DNA from: Arthrobacter_B sp038069765
GTDB lineage: Bacteria > Actinomycetota > Actinomycetes > Actinomycetales > Micrococcaceae
Assembly (NCBI RefSeq): GCF_038069765.1
Contig: NZ_JBBPFS010000001.1
Span: 496,001-560,000 of the forward strand
DNA: 64,000 nt
Direction: 5' to 3'
Shown here one piece after another: positions 58,044 through 64,000 of the stretch. Made by a program: the position numbers and the translations under genes. The notes below the pieces were generated by a model. That model searched no databases. It was not told where the DNA came from and worked only from the letters and a program-made list of their open reading frames with translations. Each line of letters starts with the position of its first letter. Position 1 is the first letter of the stretch.

Positions 58044-59636
58044 ATGAGCCTGATCCGGCTGCAGGACGTCAATGTTGGCTTCGATAAGACGCAGATCCTG
58101 CGTGAGGCCTTCTTCCGGCTGGATCCGAAGGACCGGGTGGGGCTGATCGGCAAAAACGGCTCGGGGAAGTCCACCCTTTTGAAGCTGATCCTGGAACAGA
58201 TCGAGCCGGATTCCGGCACGGTCTCCCTGGAACAGGGACTGAAGATCGGGTACTTCTCGCAGTTCTCCGAACTGAACGGCGAGTCCACGATCACCGAAGT
58301 GCTCGACGCGCTGTTCGTGGAGATCAAGGCTGTTGAGGCCGAGCTTGCCGCCATTGACGAAACCATCGGGGCCGATCCGGAACCGAAGGTCATGGACCGG
58401 CTGATCCGCCGGCAGGCCGAGCTCTTCGAGTCAATGGACCGGCTGGACGGCTGGGATTACCCGCGACGCATCGACGCAGCGCTGACCACCCTCGGTTTCA
58501 GTGAGGCCCACCGCACCTGCCCCATCGACGCCCTCTCCGGCGGCTGGCGCAACCGTGCGGCCCTGGCCAAGATCCTGCTCGAAGCCCCGGATGTGCTGCT
58601 TCTCGACGAGCCCACCAACTACCTCGACGTCGCCGGAGTTGAGTGGCTGGAAGGCTGGTTCCGCGATTTCTTCGGTGCCGCCGTCGTGGTCTCCCACGAC
58701 CGGAAGTTCCTGGATTCCGTGGTGACCCGCATCATCGAGGTGGAGAACTACCACCTGCACGAATACCCCGGAAACTTTGCCGAGTACGTCATCCAGAAGC
58801 AGTTCCGCCTCAAGGCGCTGGAATCCCAGTTTGTGCATGAGTCCGAACTGCTCGCCTTCGAGGCCGAAGGCATTTCGGACCGGCGCGAGGCGGCCAAGTC
58901 CGGCAGCGGCGCACTGGACGGAAAGCTCGCCAAGATCAAGAAAGCCCGCGCACCCCGTCCGGTGGACCAGATCATCACCGAGATTTACGGCGGCCTGCAC
59001 GTCAAGGACAACCTCTGCCGGGTGGAATCCCTGGAGAAGTCCTACGGAGACAAAACGCTGTTCAGCGGGCTGAGCTTTGAAATCCGGCGCGGTGACCGCT
59101 TGGTGGTTCTCGGCTCGAACGGCAGCGGCAAGACGACGCTGCTGCGGGTGCTGACCGGCGAGGAGAAGGCCGACGCCGGGAAGGTCGTCTGGGCGAACGG
59201 CGCCCGGATGGTCTCCTACAACCAGGTCCTCGCGGAGCTCGACGACGCGGACACCGTCACCCACGCGGTCAACGCCATGCCGGACAGCCTAGCGCTGACC
59301 GCCACCAAGAAGTCAGTCAACCGGTTCCTGACCATGTTCCAGTTCTCCGAAGCGGATCTGAAGCAAAGGATCGGGAATCTCTCCGGCGGACAGAAGGCCC
59401 GCGTGGCAATGGCCCAGTGCCTGCTCTCCGGTGCGTCAGTGCTGCTGCTCGATGAGCCCACCAACCACCTGGACCTTTCCAGCACCCAGGTGATGGAACG
59501 GGCGCTGCTGCACTTCCCCGGAGCCGTGGTGGTGGTCAGCCACGACCGGTTCTTTACCGACAAAATCGCCAACCGGCACCTGGTGTTCGGTGCCGACGGC
59601 GCCGCACCCGGGGAAATCGACCTCCGGGTCGCGTAA
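58044..59636 (+). CDS. ABC-F family ATPase
   Basis: A 530-residue soluble protein with two ABC domains and no membrane part. Domain 1 (about 1-255): Walker A GKNGSGKSTLL, signature LSGGWRNRAALA, Walker B LLLDEPTNYLD. Domain 2 (about 320-530): Walker A GSNGSGKTTLL, signature LSGGQKARVAMA, Walker B LLLDEPTNHLD. The inter-domain linker includes a basic stretch. ABC-F proteins act at the ribosome in translation or antibiotic target protection. This group looks like the Uup/YbiT-like branch; it cannot be called a resistance factor from sequence. Start: ATG with AAAGGA 8 nt upstream; a 30-codon extension is rejected. Confidence 0.93.
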   Translation: MSLIRLQDVNVGFDKTQILREAFFRLDPKDRVGLIGKNGSGKSTLLKLILEQIEPDSGTVSLEQGLKIGYFSQFSELNGESTITEVLDALFVEIKAVEAELAAIDETIGADPEPKVMDRLIRRQAELFESMDRLDGWDYPRRIDAALTTLGFSEAHRTCPIDALSGGWRNRAALAKILLEAPDVLLLDEPTNYLDVAGVEWLEGWFRDFFGAAVVVSHDRKFLDSVVTRIIEVENYHLHEYPGNFAEYVIQKQFRLKALESQFVHESELLAFEAEGISDRREAAKSGSGALDGKLAKIKKARAPRPVDQIITEIYGGLHVKDNLCRVESLEKSYGDKTLFSGLSFEIRRGDRLVVLGSNGSGKTTLLRVLTGEEKADAGKVVWANGARMVSYNQVLAELDDADTVTHAVNAMPDSLALTATKKSVNRFLTMFQFSEADLKQRIGNLSGGQKARVAMAQCLLSGASVLLLDEPTNHLDLSSTQVMERALLHFPGAVVVVSHDRFFTDKIANRHLVFGADGAAPGEIDLRVA

Positions 59637-59657
59637 ACCAGCTGCCGGCGAGGCCGC

Positions 59658-60347
59658 CTAGATTCGGCGGGCGGCCTTCACTACGACGTCGAGCAGCTCA
59701 CCCGGGCCGGGGAGCGCCCGGGTCTGCTCCTCTGCGGTTTCAATCTGCCAGACCGCCGGGTCCAGCGTCCCCATCACGTCTGCGAGCGTGACTTGCGCTT
59801 CGGCGGGAGGGCGGTTGCCGTGGTCGTGGTGGTGTCCTTGAGCCTGGTCCTGACCGGAGGCTGCGGGCCCGTGCCGGTGGCCCACAATCAGCAGTGTGCC
59901 GCCGGGAGCCACCCAGTTGGAAATGCGGGTGTAGAACGCCAGCTGGGGAATGGAGGGGTGAGCGTAGCTGGTGACCACGAGGTCAAACTTCTGCTGCGGT
60001 TCCCACGACACCAGATCGGCCTCAACCCATGTCACGCTGCCGGCTGCCGGCTGCGGGGTACGGCCCGCCGCCTGTGCGAGAGCCGCGGCGGAAATGTCGG
60101 CCCCTGTCACGTCCCAGCCGCGGGCAGCAAGCCAGAGTGCCTCAGCGCCGGCACCGCATCCGGCGTCCAGGGCCGTGCCCGGGGCCAGATCTGCGGTTTC
60201 ACGCACTACATACGGATTTGCTGCCGGCTCCGGGGCTGTTTCCGGGCCGGCGGCAGGTGCAGTCTCGCCGGACTCCTGCCAATGGCGTTCCCAGTAGTCC
60301 TTGTCGAACGTGTGCTCTCCGGGCTGGTGCCCGCTTGCGTTTTCCAC
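59658..60347 (-). CDS. Class I SAM-dependent methyltransferase with His-rich insert
   Basis: A 229-residue methyltransferase. SAM motif I is ALDAGCGAGAEALWLAARGWDVTG (TehB/UbiE-like), with acidic motif II in ADIS. Between strands near residue 160 there is a His/Gln-rich insertion (HRHGPAASG followed by GHHHDHGN) that could bind a transition metal. The start is GTG with AAAGGG 6 nt upstream; the longer frame upstream is rejected because it would cross the palindrome at 60384-60399. Substrate unknown; metal, metalloid or quinone detoxification is conceivable from the His cluster and the operator-like palindrome (inference). Confidence 0.85.
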   Translation of the reverse strand: MENASGHQPGEHTFDKDYWERHWQESGETAPAAGPETAPEPAANPYVVRETADLAPGTALDAGCGAGAEALWLAARGWDVTGADISAAALAQAAGRTPQPAAGSVTWVEADLVSWEPQQKFDLVVTSYAHPSIPQLAFYTRISNWVAPGGTLLIVGHRHGPAASGQDQAQGHHHDHGNRPPAEAQVTLADVMGTLDPAVWQIETAEEQTRALPGPGELLDVVVKAARRI

Positions 60348-60383
60348 TTGAAACCCTTTTTGCCGGTGGCCGTTGCCGCGATG

Positions 60384-60399
60384 GATGGATATATCCATC
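60384..60399. promoter_or_regulatory. Candidate operator: perfect 16-bp palindrome
   Basis: GATGGATATATCCATC reads the same on both strands and has no spacer. It lies 37-52 bp upstream of the methyltransferase GTG, at the place expected for a promoter or operator. Confidence 0.55.
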
Positions 60400-60485
60400 G
60401 TCTCCGGCGGGATTCAGAAGGGGCAAGCGGTGTTGCCGGAACGGCAACCTGCTCCGTCCCCGGCAGCTAATCCCCGGCGAAAGCC

Positions 60486-60860
60486 TCAGTGGGTAACTGT
60501 CGTCTGCTGATACAGCGCAAGCCGCGTCTGTCCCTGAACCATGCAGTAAACGCTGGACATGAGTGCGCTGAAGGGCTCATCCTGTCCCTTGCGGGCGGCC
60601 GTTGCCCGGTAGACCAGAGCAGCGGTCTCCGCACCCGCCGGCACCACCCGTGCGTCCGTCAATGTGTAGGACGCCCAGGGAGGGGCCTGGTTGAGGGAGC
60701 CGGCAATCTCGTCGCGGCCGAGCACCATGCCGTTGACAAGAATCATCACCCCGTCCGGCGTCATGAGCTCACCGTAGTAGGTGCCGCCCTCCGAGCGGCA
60801 CAGCGCGTCCCAGCCGAGGTGCTCGAGGGCGAGCAGGTGTGGAAGATCCAGTCCGGCCAT
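60486..60860 (-). CDS. NTF2-like / DUF4440 domain protein
   Basis: A 124-residue protein with the NTF2-like cone fold pattern: an N-terminal helix (LPHLLALEHLGWDALC), a loop with conserved GGTYYGELMTPDGVMI, and strands ASYTLTDARVVPAGAETAALVYRA ending VYCMVQGQTRLALYQQT. This matches the DUF4440/SnoaL-like superfamily, whose members are ligand-binding or isomerase-like. The ATG at 60860 is the only plausible start; a long upstream frame runs over the terminator and is rejected. The upstream ribosome binding site is weak. Located after the acyl-CoA dehydrogenase operon. Confidence 0.75.
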   Translation of the reverse strand: MAGLDLPHLLALEHLGWDALCRSEGGTYYGELMTPDGVMILVNGMVLGRDEIAGSLNQAPPWASYTLTDARVVPAGAETAALVYRATAARKGQDEPFSALMSSVYCMVQGQTRLALYQQTTVTH

Positions 60861-60891
60861 GCCCCGAGGGTACTGGGGCTGCCCGCAGGCA

Positions 60892-60925
60892 GGAAGAGCG
60901 GCCCCGCAGGCGGGGCCGCTCTTCC
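60892..60925. terminator. GC-rich hairpin after the acyl-CoA dehydrogenase operon
   Basis: GGAAGAGCGGCCCCGC and its exact complement with a nominal 2-nt loop, 16 bp downstream of the last dehydrogenase stop. There is no U-tract. Confidence 0.75.
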
Positions 60926-60940
60926 ACCGGTACCGCAGGG

Positions 60941-62062
60941 TTACGCCGGAGCGCCAATCATCGGCAGGGTTTCGGCCATCGAGCCCAGTTCGGCCAGCAG
61001 CGCGGGGGCGCTGCCCAGCGAATACGCGTTCTGCCGTCCCCAGAGGAAATAGCGGTGGATCGAGTAATCGATGTCGGCACCCATGCCGCCGTGCAGGTGC
61101 TGGGTGGTGTGCACAACACGCAGGCCGCCCTGGGCCGCCCACCAGGAGGCCACCAACGAGGCCGACTCGGCGTCGTCGCTCTCCCGGTCCACGAGCCAGG
61201 CAGCCCGGCGGGTGGTGAGCTTGATCCGTTCGGCATCCAGGTGGGCATCAGCCGCGCGGGCCGAGACAGCCTGGTTGGTGGAGAGCGGGCGGTCGAACTG
61301 GATGCGTTCGGACGTGTAGGCGGCCGTGATGGCGATAGCTTCGTCGCAGACTCCCGCCTGAACCGCCGCCAGTGCGATGCGCCCGAGCAGGCGCGCCTGC
61401 CGGATGGCTGCACCGCCGCCGGTAAGCACCTCGTCGTCGTCGACGTGCACCGCGCTCAGCACCACCGTCGCCGCAGCCCCCTGATTCGTCACGGCGATGC
61501 TCTCGCGGTGAACGCCTTCACGGTCCGTGGGAAGCAGGACGGCAACCACACCGGAATCCGTCGTCACCGGAACGAGCAGCGCATCAGCTGCCGGGGCGCC
61601 CGGCACCGCCGACAATATTCCGGAAAGCTTCCATCCCGAGCCGTCCCGTTCAGCGCGAACCGCGTTGTCTCCGTCAACACCGGCATCAATGGCACCGACA
61701 ATCAGCGCTGAGCCGTCGAGGAACGCGGGAAGCCAGCGTTCGCACTGCGCCTGCGTGCCCCATGACGCCAGCGGCATTGCCGCCATCGCCACCGCGGCGG
61801 CCAGCGGTACCGGGGCGACCCGGCGTCCCTGCTGCTCGAGCACCGCAGCCAGCGCCAGCATGCCCAGACCGGAGCCGCCGTGTTCCTCGGGAAGCGCCAG
61901 TCCAAGGATTCCGCTCTCGGCCAGAGCGGCCCAGAGCCTGCCGTCGTGTCCGCCGAGCTCCCGCTCGACGTCCCGCACGCGCTGGAGGTCGGCCAGCTGG
62001 GTGAAGATTTCTTCGGCTAGCTGCGCGGCTTCGCGCAGATCCTCATCGAGTTCGAACTGCAT
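60941..62062 (-). CDS. Acyl-CoA dehydrogenase subunit (FadE28-like)
   Basis: A 373-residue acyl-CoA dehydrogenase-family protein. Several features point to the smaller partner in a heteromeric FadE complex: short length, a middle region with little of the standard catalytic-loop sequence, and a C-terminal QHLHGGMGADIDYSIHRYFLWGRQNAYSLG. In such alpha2beta2 enzymes only one subunit per pair carries a complete FAD and base set. The gene overlaps the upstream dehydrogenase gene by 20 bp, which implies translational coupling and 1:1 stoichiometry. The pairing resembles ChsE1-ChsE2 (FadE29-FadE28) of mycobacterial steroid side-chain degradation; the substrate here may differ. Confidence 0.88.
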   Translation of the reverse strand: MQFELDEDLREAAQLAEEIFTQLADLQRVRDVERELGGHDGRLWAALAESGILGLALPEEHGGSGLGMLALAAVLEQQGRRVAPVPLAAAVAMAAMPLASWGTQAQCERWLPAFLDGSALIVGAIDAGVDGDNAVRAERDGSGWKLSGILSAVPGAPAADALLVPVTTDSGVVAVLLPTDREGVHRESIAVTNQGAAATVVLSAVHVDDDEVLTGGGAAIRQARLLGRIALAAVQAGVCDEAIAITAAYTSERIQFDRPLSTNQAVSARAADAHLDAERIKLTTRRAAWLVDRESDDAESASLVASWWAAQGGLRVVHTTQHLHGGMGADIDYSIHRYFLWGRQNAYSLGSAPALLAELGSMAETLPMIGAPA

Positions 62063-63260
62063 GCGCGTCTTCTTTCTTCTCTTGGCGGCGTGCCGCCAGT
62101 GTCATTCCCAGTGCCTTGGCAGCAACGATGTCCCGCAGGACCTCGTTGCTGCCCCCGCCGAAGGTGTTGTTCTGTGCCCGGCGCGCCAGGGTCTCGACGC
62201 GGCCGGAAATAGCAGCTCCCGGGGAGCCGGCCCGCAGCAGCCCCGCCACGCCGAGGACTTCCTGCAGCTTGCCGTAGACCTCCACCACGGTTTCGGTGCC
62301 GATCACCTTCGCCGCCGCTGCCTCGCCGCCGCCGAGAGTCCCGGCCGCGACATCGGCCACCAGCCGCAGGTTTACCAGCTCCGCCGCCGAGAGCAGGGCA
62401 TACACCTCGGCCAGCGTCGACCGGACCCACGGCAGGTCTATGACACAGCCGGAGCCGAGCGGTTCCGCGCGGGCCCACTCAACGACCTGGCCGAAAACCT
62501 CGTTGGCAATGCCGCCGCGGGCTGCCAGCGCCACCCGCTCATGGTTGAGCTGGTTCGTAATCATCCGCCAGCCGCCGTTCAGCTCGCCGACAACGTTGCT
62601 GAGCGGAATCCGCACGTCCTGGTAATAGGTGGCTGCGGTGCTGATGCCGCCGACGGTGTGGATCTCGGTGGCGGAAAAGCCCGGAGCCGAGGTGGGCACC
62701 ATGACCACTGAGATGCCCTTGTGGCGCGGAGCGTCGGGGTCGGTGCGCACGGCCAGCCAGATCCAGTCCGCGAAGATACCGGCGCTGGTGAAGAGCTTGT
62801 TGCCGTTGATGACCATTTCGTCCCCCGCAATCCGGCCCGAGGTGCGCAGTGACGCAAGGTCGGTGCCCGCTCCGGGTTCGGAGTAGCCGATGGCGAAGGT
62901 CAGCTCGCCGGCGAGGATGGGCGGCAGGAAAAACTCCTTCTGCTCCGGGGTGCCGTATTTCATCAGTGCCGGCGCAACGGTGTTGAGACTGACCAGGGAC
63001 AGCGGCGCATTGGCGCGGATTACCTCGTCGTAGAACACGAACTGTGCCTCGGGGTCTTCGCCCCGGCCGCCGTATTCCTTGGGCCAGCCCAGGCCGAGCC
63101 AGCCGTCGGCGCCCATCTGCTTCAGGATCCGGGTGAAGGTCGGGCCGCCTTCCGTTTGGTGCACGAGGTCGCGGGCATCCTCCTCGCTGATGATCTCGGC
63201 AAAGTAGGCGCGCAGGTCAGCGCGCAGCTGCTTCGATGCCGGTGAGAGGTCGGGGTTCAT
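62043..63260 (-). CDS. Acyl-CoA dehydrogenase subunit (FadE29-like)
   Basis: A 405-residue flavoprotein with AIGYSEPGAGTDLASLRT (FAD/acyl contact), NGNKLFTSAGIFADWIWLAVRT and the C-terminal NTFGGGSNEVLRDIVAAKALGM. The pattern matches the larger FadE subunit in heteromeric steroid or bulky acyl-CoA dehydrogenases. The start is ATG, 17 bp from the upstream Ltp/thiolase gene. The stop lies inside the next gene. Together the two subunits would introduce a 2,3-double bond into a CoA ester. Confidence 0.9.
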   Translation of the reverse strand: MNPDLSPASKQLRADLRAYFAEIISEEDARDLVHQTEGGPTFTRILKQMGADGWLGLGWPKEYGGRGEDPEAQFVFYDEVIRANAPLSLVSLNTVAPALMKYGTPEQKEFFLPPILAGELTFAIGYSEPGAGTDLASLRTSGRIAGDEMVINGNKLFTSAGIFADWIWLAVRTDPDAPRHKGISVVMVPTSAPGFSATEIHTVGGISTAATYYQDVRIPLSNVVGELNGGWRMITNQLNHERVALAARGGIANEVFGQVVEWARAEPLGSGCVIDLPWVRSTLAEVYALLSAAELVNLRLVADVAAGTLGGGEAAAAKVIGTETVVEVYGKLQEVLGVAGLLRAGSPGAAISGRVETLARRAQNNTFGGGSNEVLRDIVAAKALGMTLAARRQEKKEDAHAVRTR

Positions 63261-63276
63261 TTTTCACTCCTGTAGC

Positions 63277-64000
63277 TCAATGGTCGGTGGCAAGTATGAG
63301 GGCGCTGTGCGGCACGGGGGATCCGCCGGTAACGAGCACGTTTGAGAGGGCCTTCTCCGGCTGGTTGGTCGAGGTGCCGCGGATCAGGCGCACGCCTTCG
63401 GCAATGCCGTTCACGCCGTGCAGGTACCCTTCGCCCAGCTGGCCGCCGTGGGTGTTGATGGGCAGGCTGCCGGTGAGCTCGAGTGCGCCGTCGGCGATCA
63501 TGCCCTTGGCTTCCCCTCGCTTGCAGAACCCGTATTCCTCGAGCTGAAGCAGGACCATGGGCGTAAAGGCGTCGTACAGGATGGCGGCGTCGATGCCCTC
63601 GGGCCCGTGCCCGGCCTGCTGCCACAGCTGCCGGGCGACCAGCTCAACTTCCGGCATTTCGTCGATGGAGTCCCGGTAGTAGCTGGACATGGAGATCTGC
63701 TGCGGCCCGACGCCCTGCGCTGCGGCGGTGATGATGGCCGGCGGATGCGGCAGATCGCGGGCACGCTCGGCACTCACGATGACCAGCGCCTGCCCGCCGT
63801 CGGTTTCCTGGCAGCAGTCCAGCAGACGCAGCGGATCGGCGATAAACCGCGAGGCCTGATGGTCTTCGATCGTGATGGGCCGGTTGTGGAACCAGGCCTT
63901 AGGATTCCTGGCGGCATGCTTGCGCGACAACACGGAGATCTGGCCGAAATCGGCACTGGTGACCCCAAACTCCTGCATGTACCGCCGGGCCAGGAAGGCC
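63277..64000 (-). CDS. Thiolase-like lipid-transfer protein (Ltp family), 5' partial
   Basis: About 240 residues of the C-terminal part are visible; the frame is open through base 63999, encoding AFLARRY before the first Met, so the start is right of the window. Conserved sequences are YMQEFGVTSADFGQISVLSRKHAARNP, DGGQALVIVSAERA, DAAILYDAFTPMVLLQLEEYG and NTHGGQLGEGYLHG. The thiolase catalytic Cys of the N-terminal half is not covered. Family members include SCP-2 thiolases and the Ltp2-type retro-aldolase of steroid side-chain degradation. Its place upstream of paired FadE genes fits the Ltp/ChsE gene set (inference). Confidence 0.88.
   Translation of the reverse strand, partial: AFLARRYMQEFGVTSADFGQISVLSRKHAARNPKAWFHNRPITIEDHQASRFIADPLRLLDCCQETDGGQALVIVSAERARDLPHPPAIITAAAQGVGPQQISMSSYYRDSIDEMPEVELVARQLWQQAGHGPEGIDAAILYDAFTPMVLLQLEEYGFCKRGEAKGMIADGALELTGSLPINTHGGQLGEGYLHGVNGIAEGVRLIRGTSTNQPEKALSNVLVTGGSPVPHSALILATDH

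Noticed and set aside
1..64000. tRNA, rRNA, insertion sequence, prophage or replication origin
   Set aside because: No T-loop-like GGTTCGAATCC with acceptor pairing, no transposase, integrase or phage gene, and no DnaA-box cluster was recognised in any gap.

Overview
The window is high-GC actinobacterial chromosome. Several markers point to Micrococcaceae, most likely Arthrobacter or a close relative: a DUF222-HNH endonuclease, a LysM-NlpC/P60 secreted protein behind a c-di-AMP-type riboswitch, an Lsr2 nucleoid protein, and many GTG/TTG starts with ATGA overlaps. This placement is inferred from gene content. No tRNA, rRNA, insertion sequence, prophage or CRISPR array was found. The first gene (ABC ATPase) and the last (thiolase-like) run off the window edges.

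Layout. 1-2.3 kb: end of a fused peptide-type ABC ATPase and a ROK sugar kinase. 2.3-12.4 kb: GT87 glycosyltransferase, MFS transporter, FNT channel, a MocR regulator head-to-head with an EamA transporter, a CmtR-like sensor coupled to a P1B ATPase, and a CPA1 antiporter. 12.6-17 kb: D-amino-acid lyase-like PLP enzyme, DJ-1/PfpI protein, and a one-chain Baeyer-Villiger-type monooxygenase plus alpha/beta hydrolase. 17-21 kb: PrmC-related methyltransferase, GXWXG/DUF4334 protein, DUF222-HNH nuclease. 21.4-31.3 kb: a hydroxyproline catabolic locus with its probable GntR regulator. 31.4-34.1 kb: hrpB broken by two frameshifts, one caused by an exact 13-bp tandem duplication. 34.3-46.1 kb: FUSC protein, an OmpR-type two-component system with a membrane-anchored acidic protein, LysM-NlpC protein, beta-helix protein, GNAT enzyme, and a NarL-type two-component system beside a MacB/FtsX-type ABC exporter. 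46.3-54.3 kb: DHA2 exporter, Lsr2, MetE-like protein behind a SAM-riboswitch-like leader, acyl-CoA dehydrogenase, MHS symporter, SGNH hydrolase. 54.3-64 kb: NmrA/AraC pair, TetR regulator, SMP-30 protein, ABC-F ATPase, His-rich methyltransferase, NTF2-like protein, and an operon with two overlapping acyl-CoA dehydrogenases and an Ltp/thiolase-like protein.

How the genes work together. The hydroxyproline locus encodes an uptake candidate (AGCS), 4-hydroxyproline epimerase, a three-subunit FAD/2Fe-2S D-hydroxyproline dehydrogenase, a DapA-like deaminase and alpha-ketoglutarate semialdehyde dehydrogenase. Together these would convert trans-4-hydroxy-L-proline to alpha-ketoglutarate. Inverted TGTCACA/TGTGACA half-sites lie upstream of the GntR gene and of dapA-like, with a weaker version upstream of the AGCS gene, which suggests one local regulon. 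Two similar palindromes link the TetR gene near 56.9 kb to the acyl-CoA dehydrogenase gene at 50.1 kb.

Most notable for follow-up: the hrpB duplication, the monooxygenase-hydrolase fusion, the two riboswitch-like leaders whose closing helices include or abut the ribosome binding site, the CmtR-like operator that encloses its own start codon, and the acidic His-rich envelope protein behind an 11-bp-period direct repeat.
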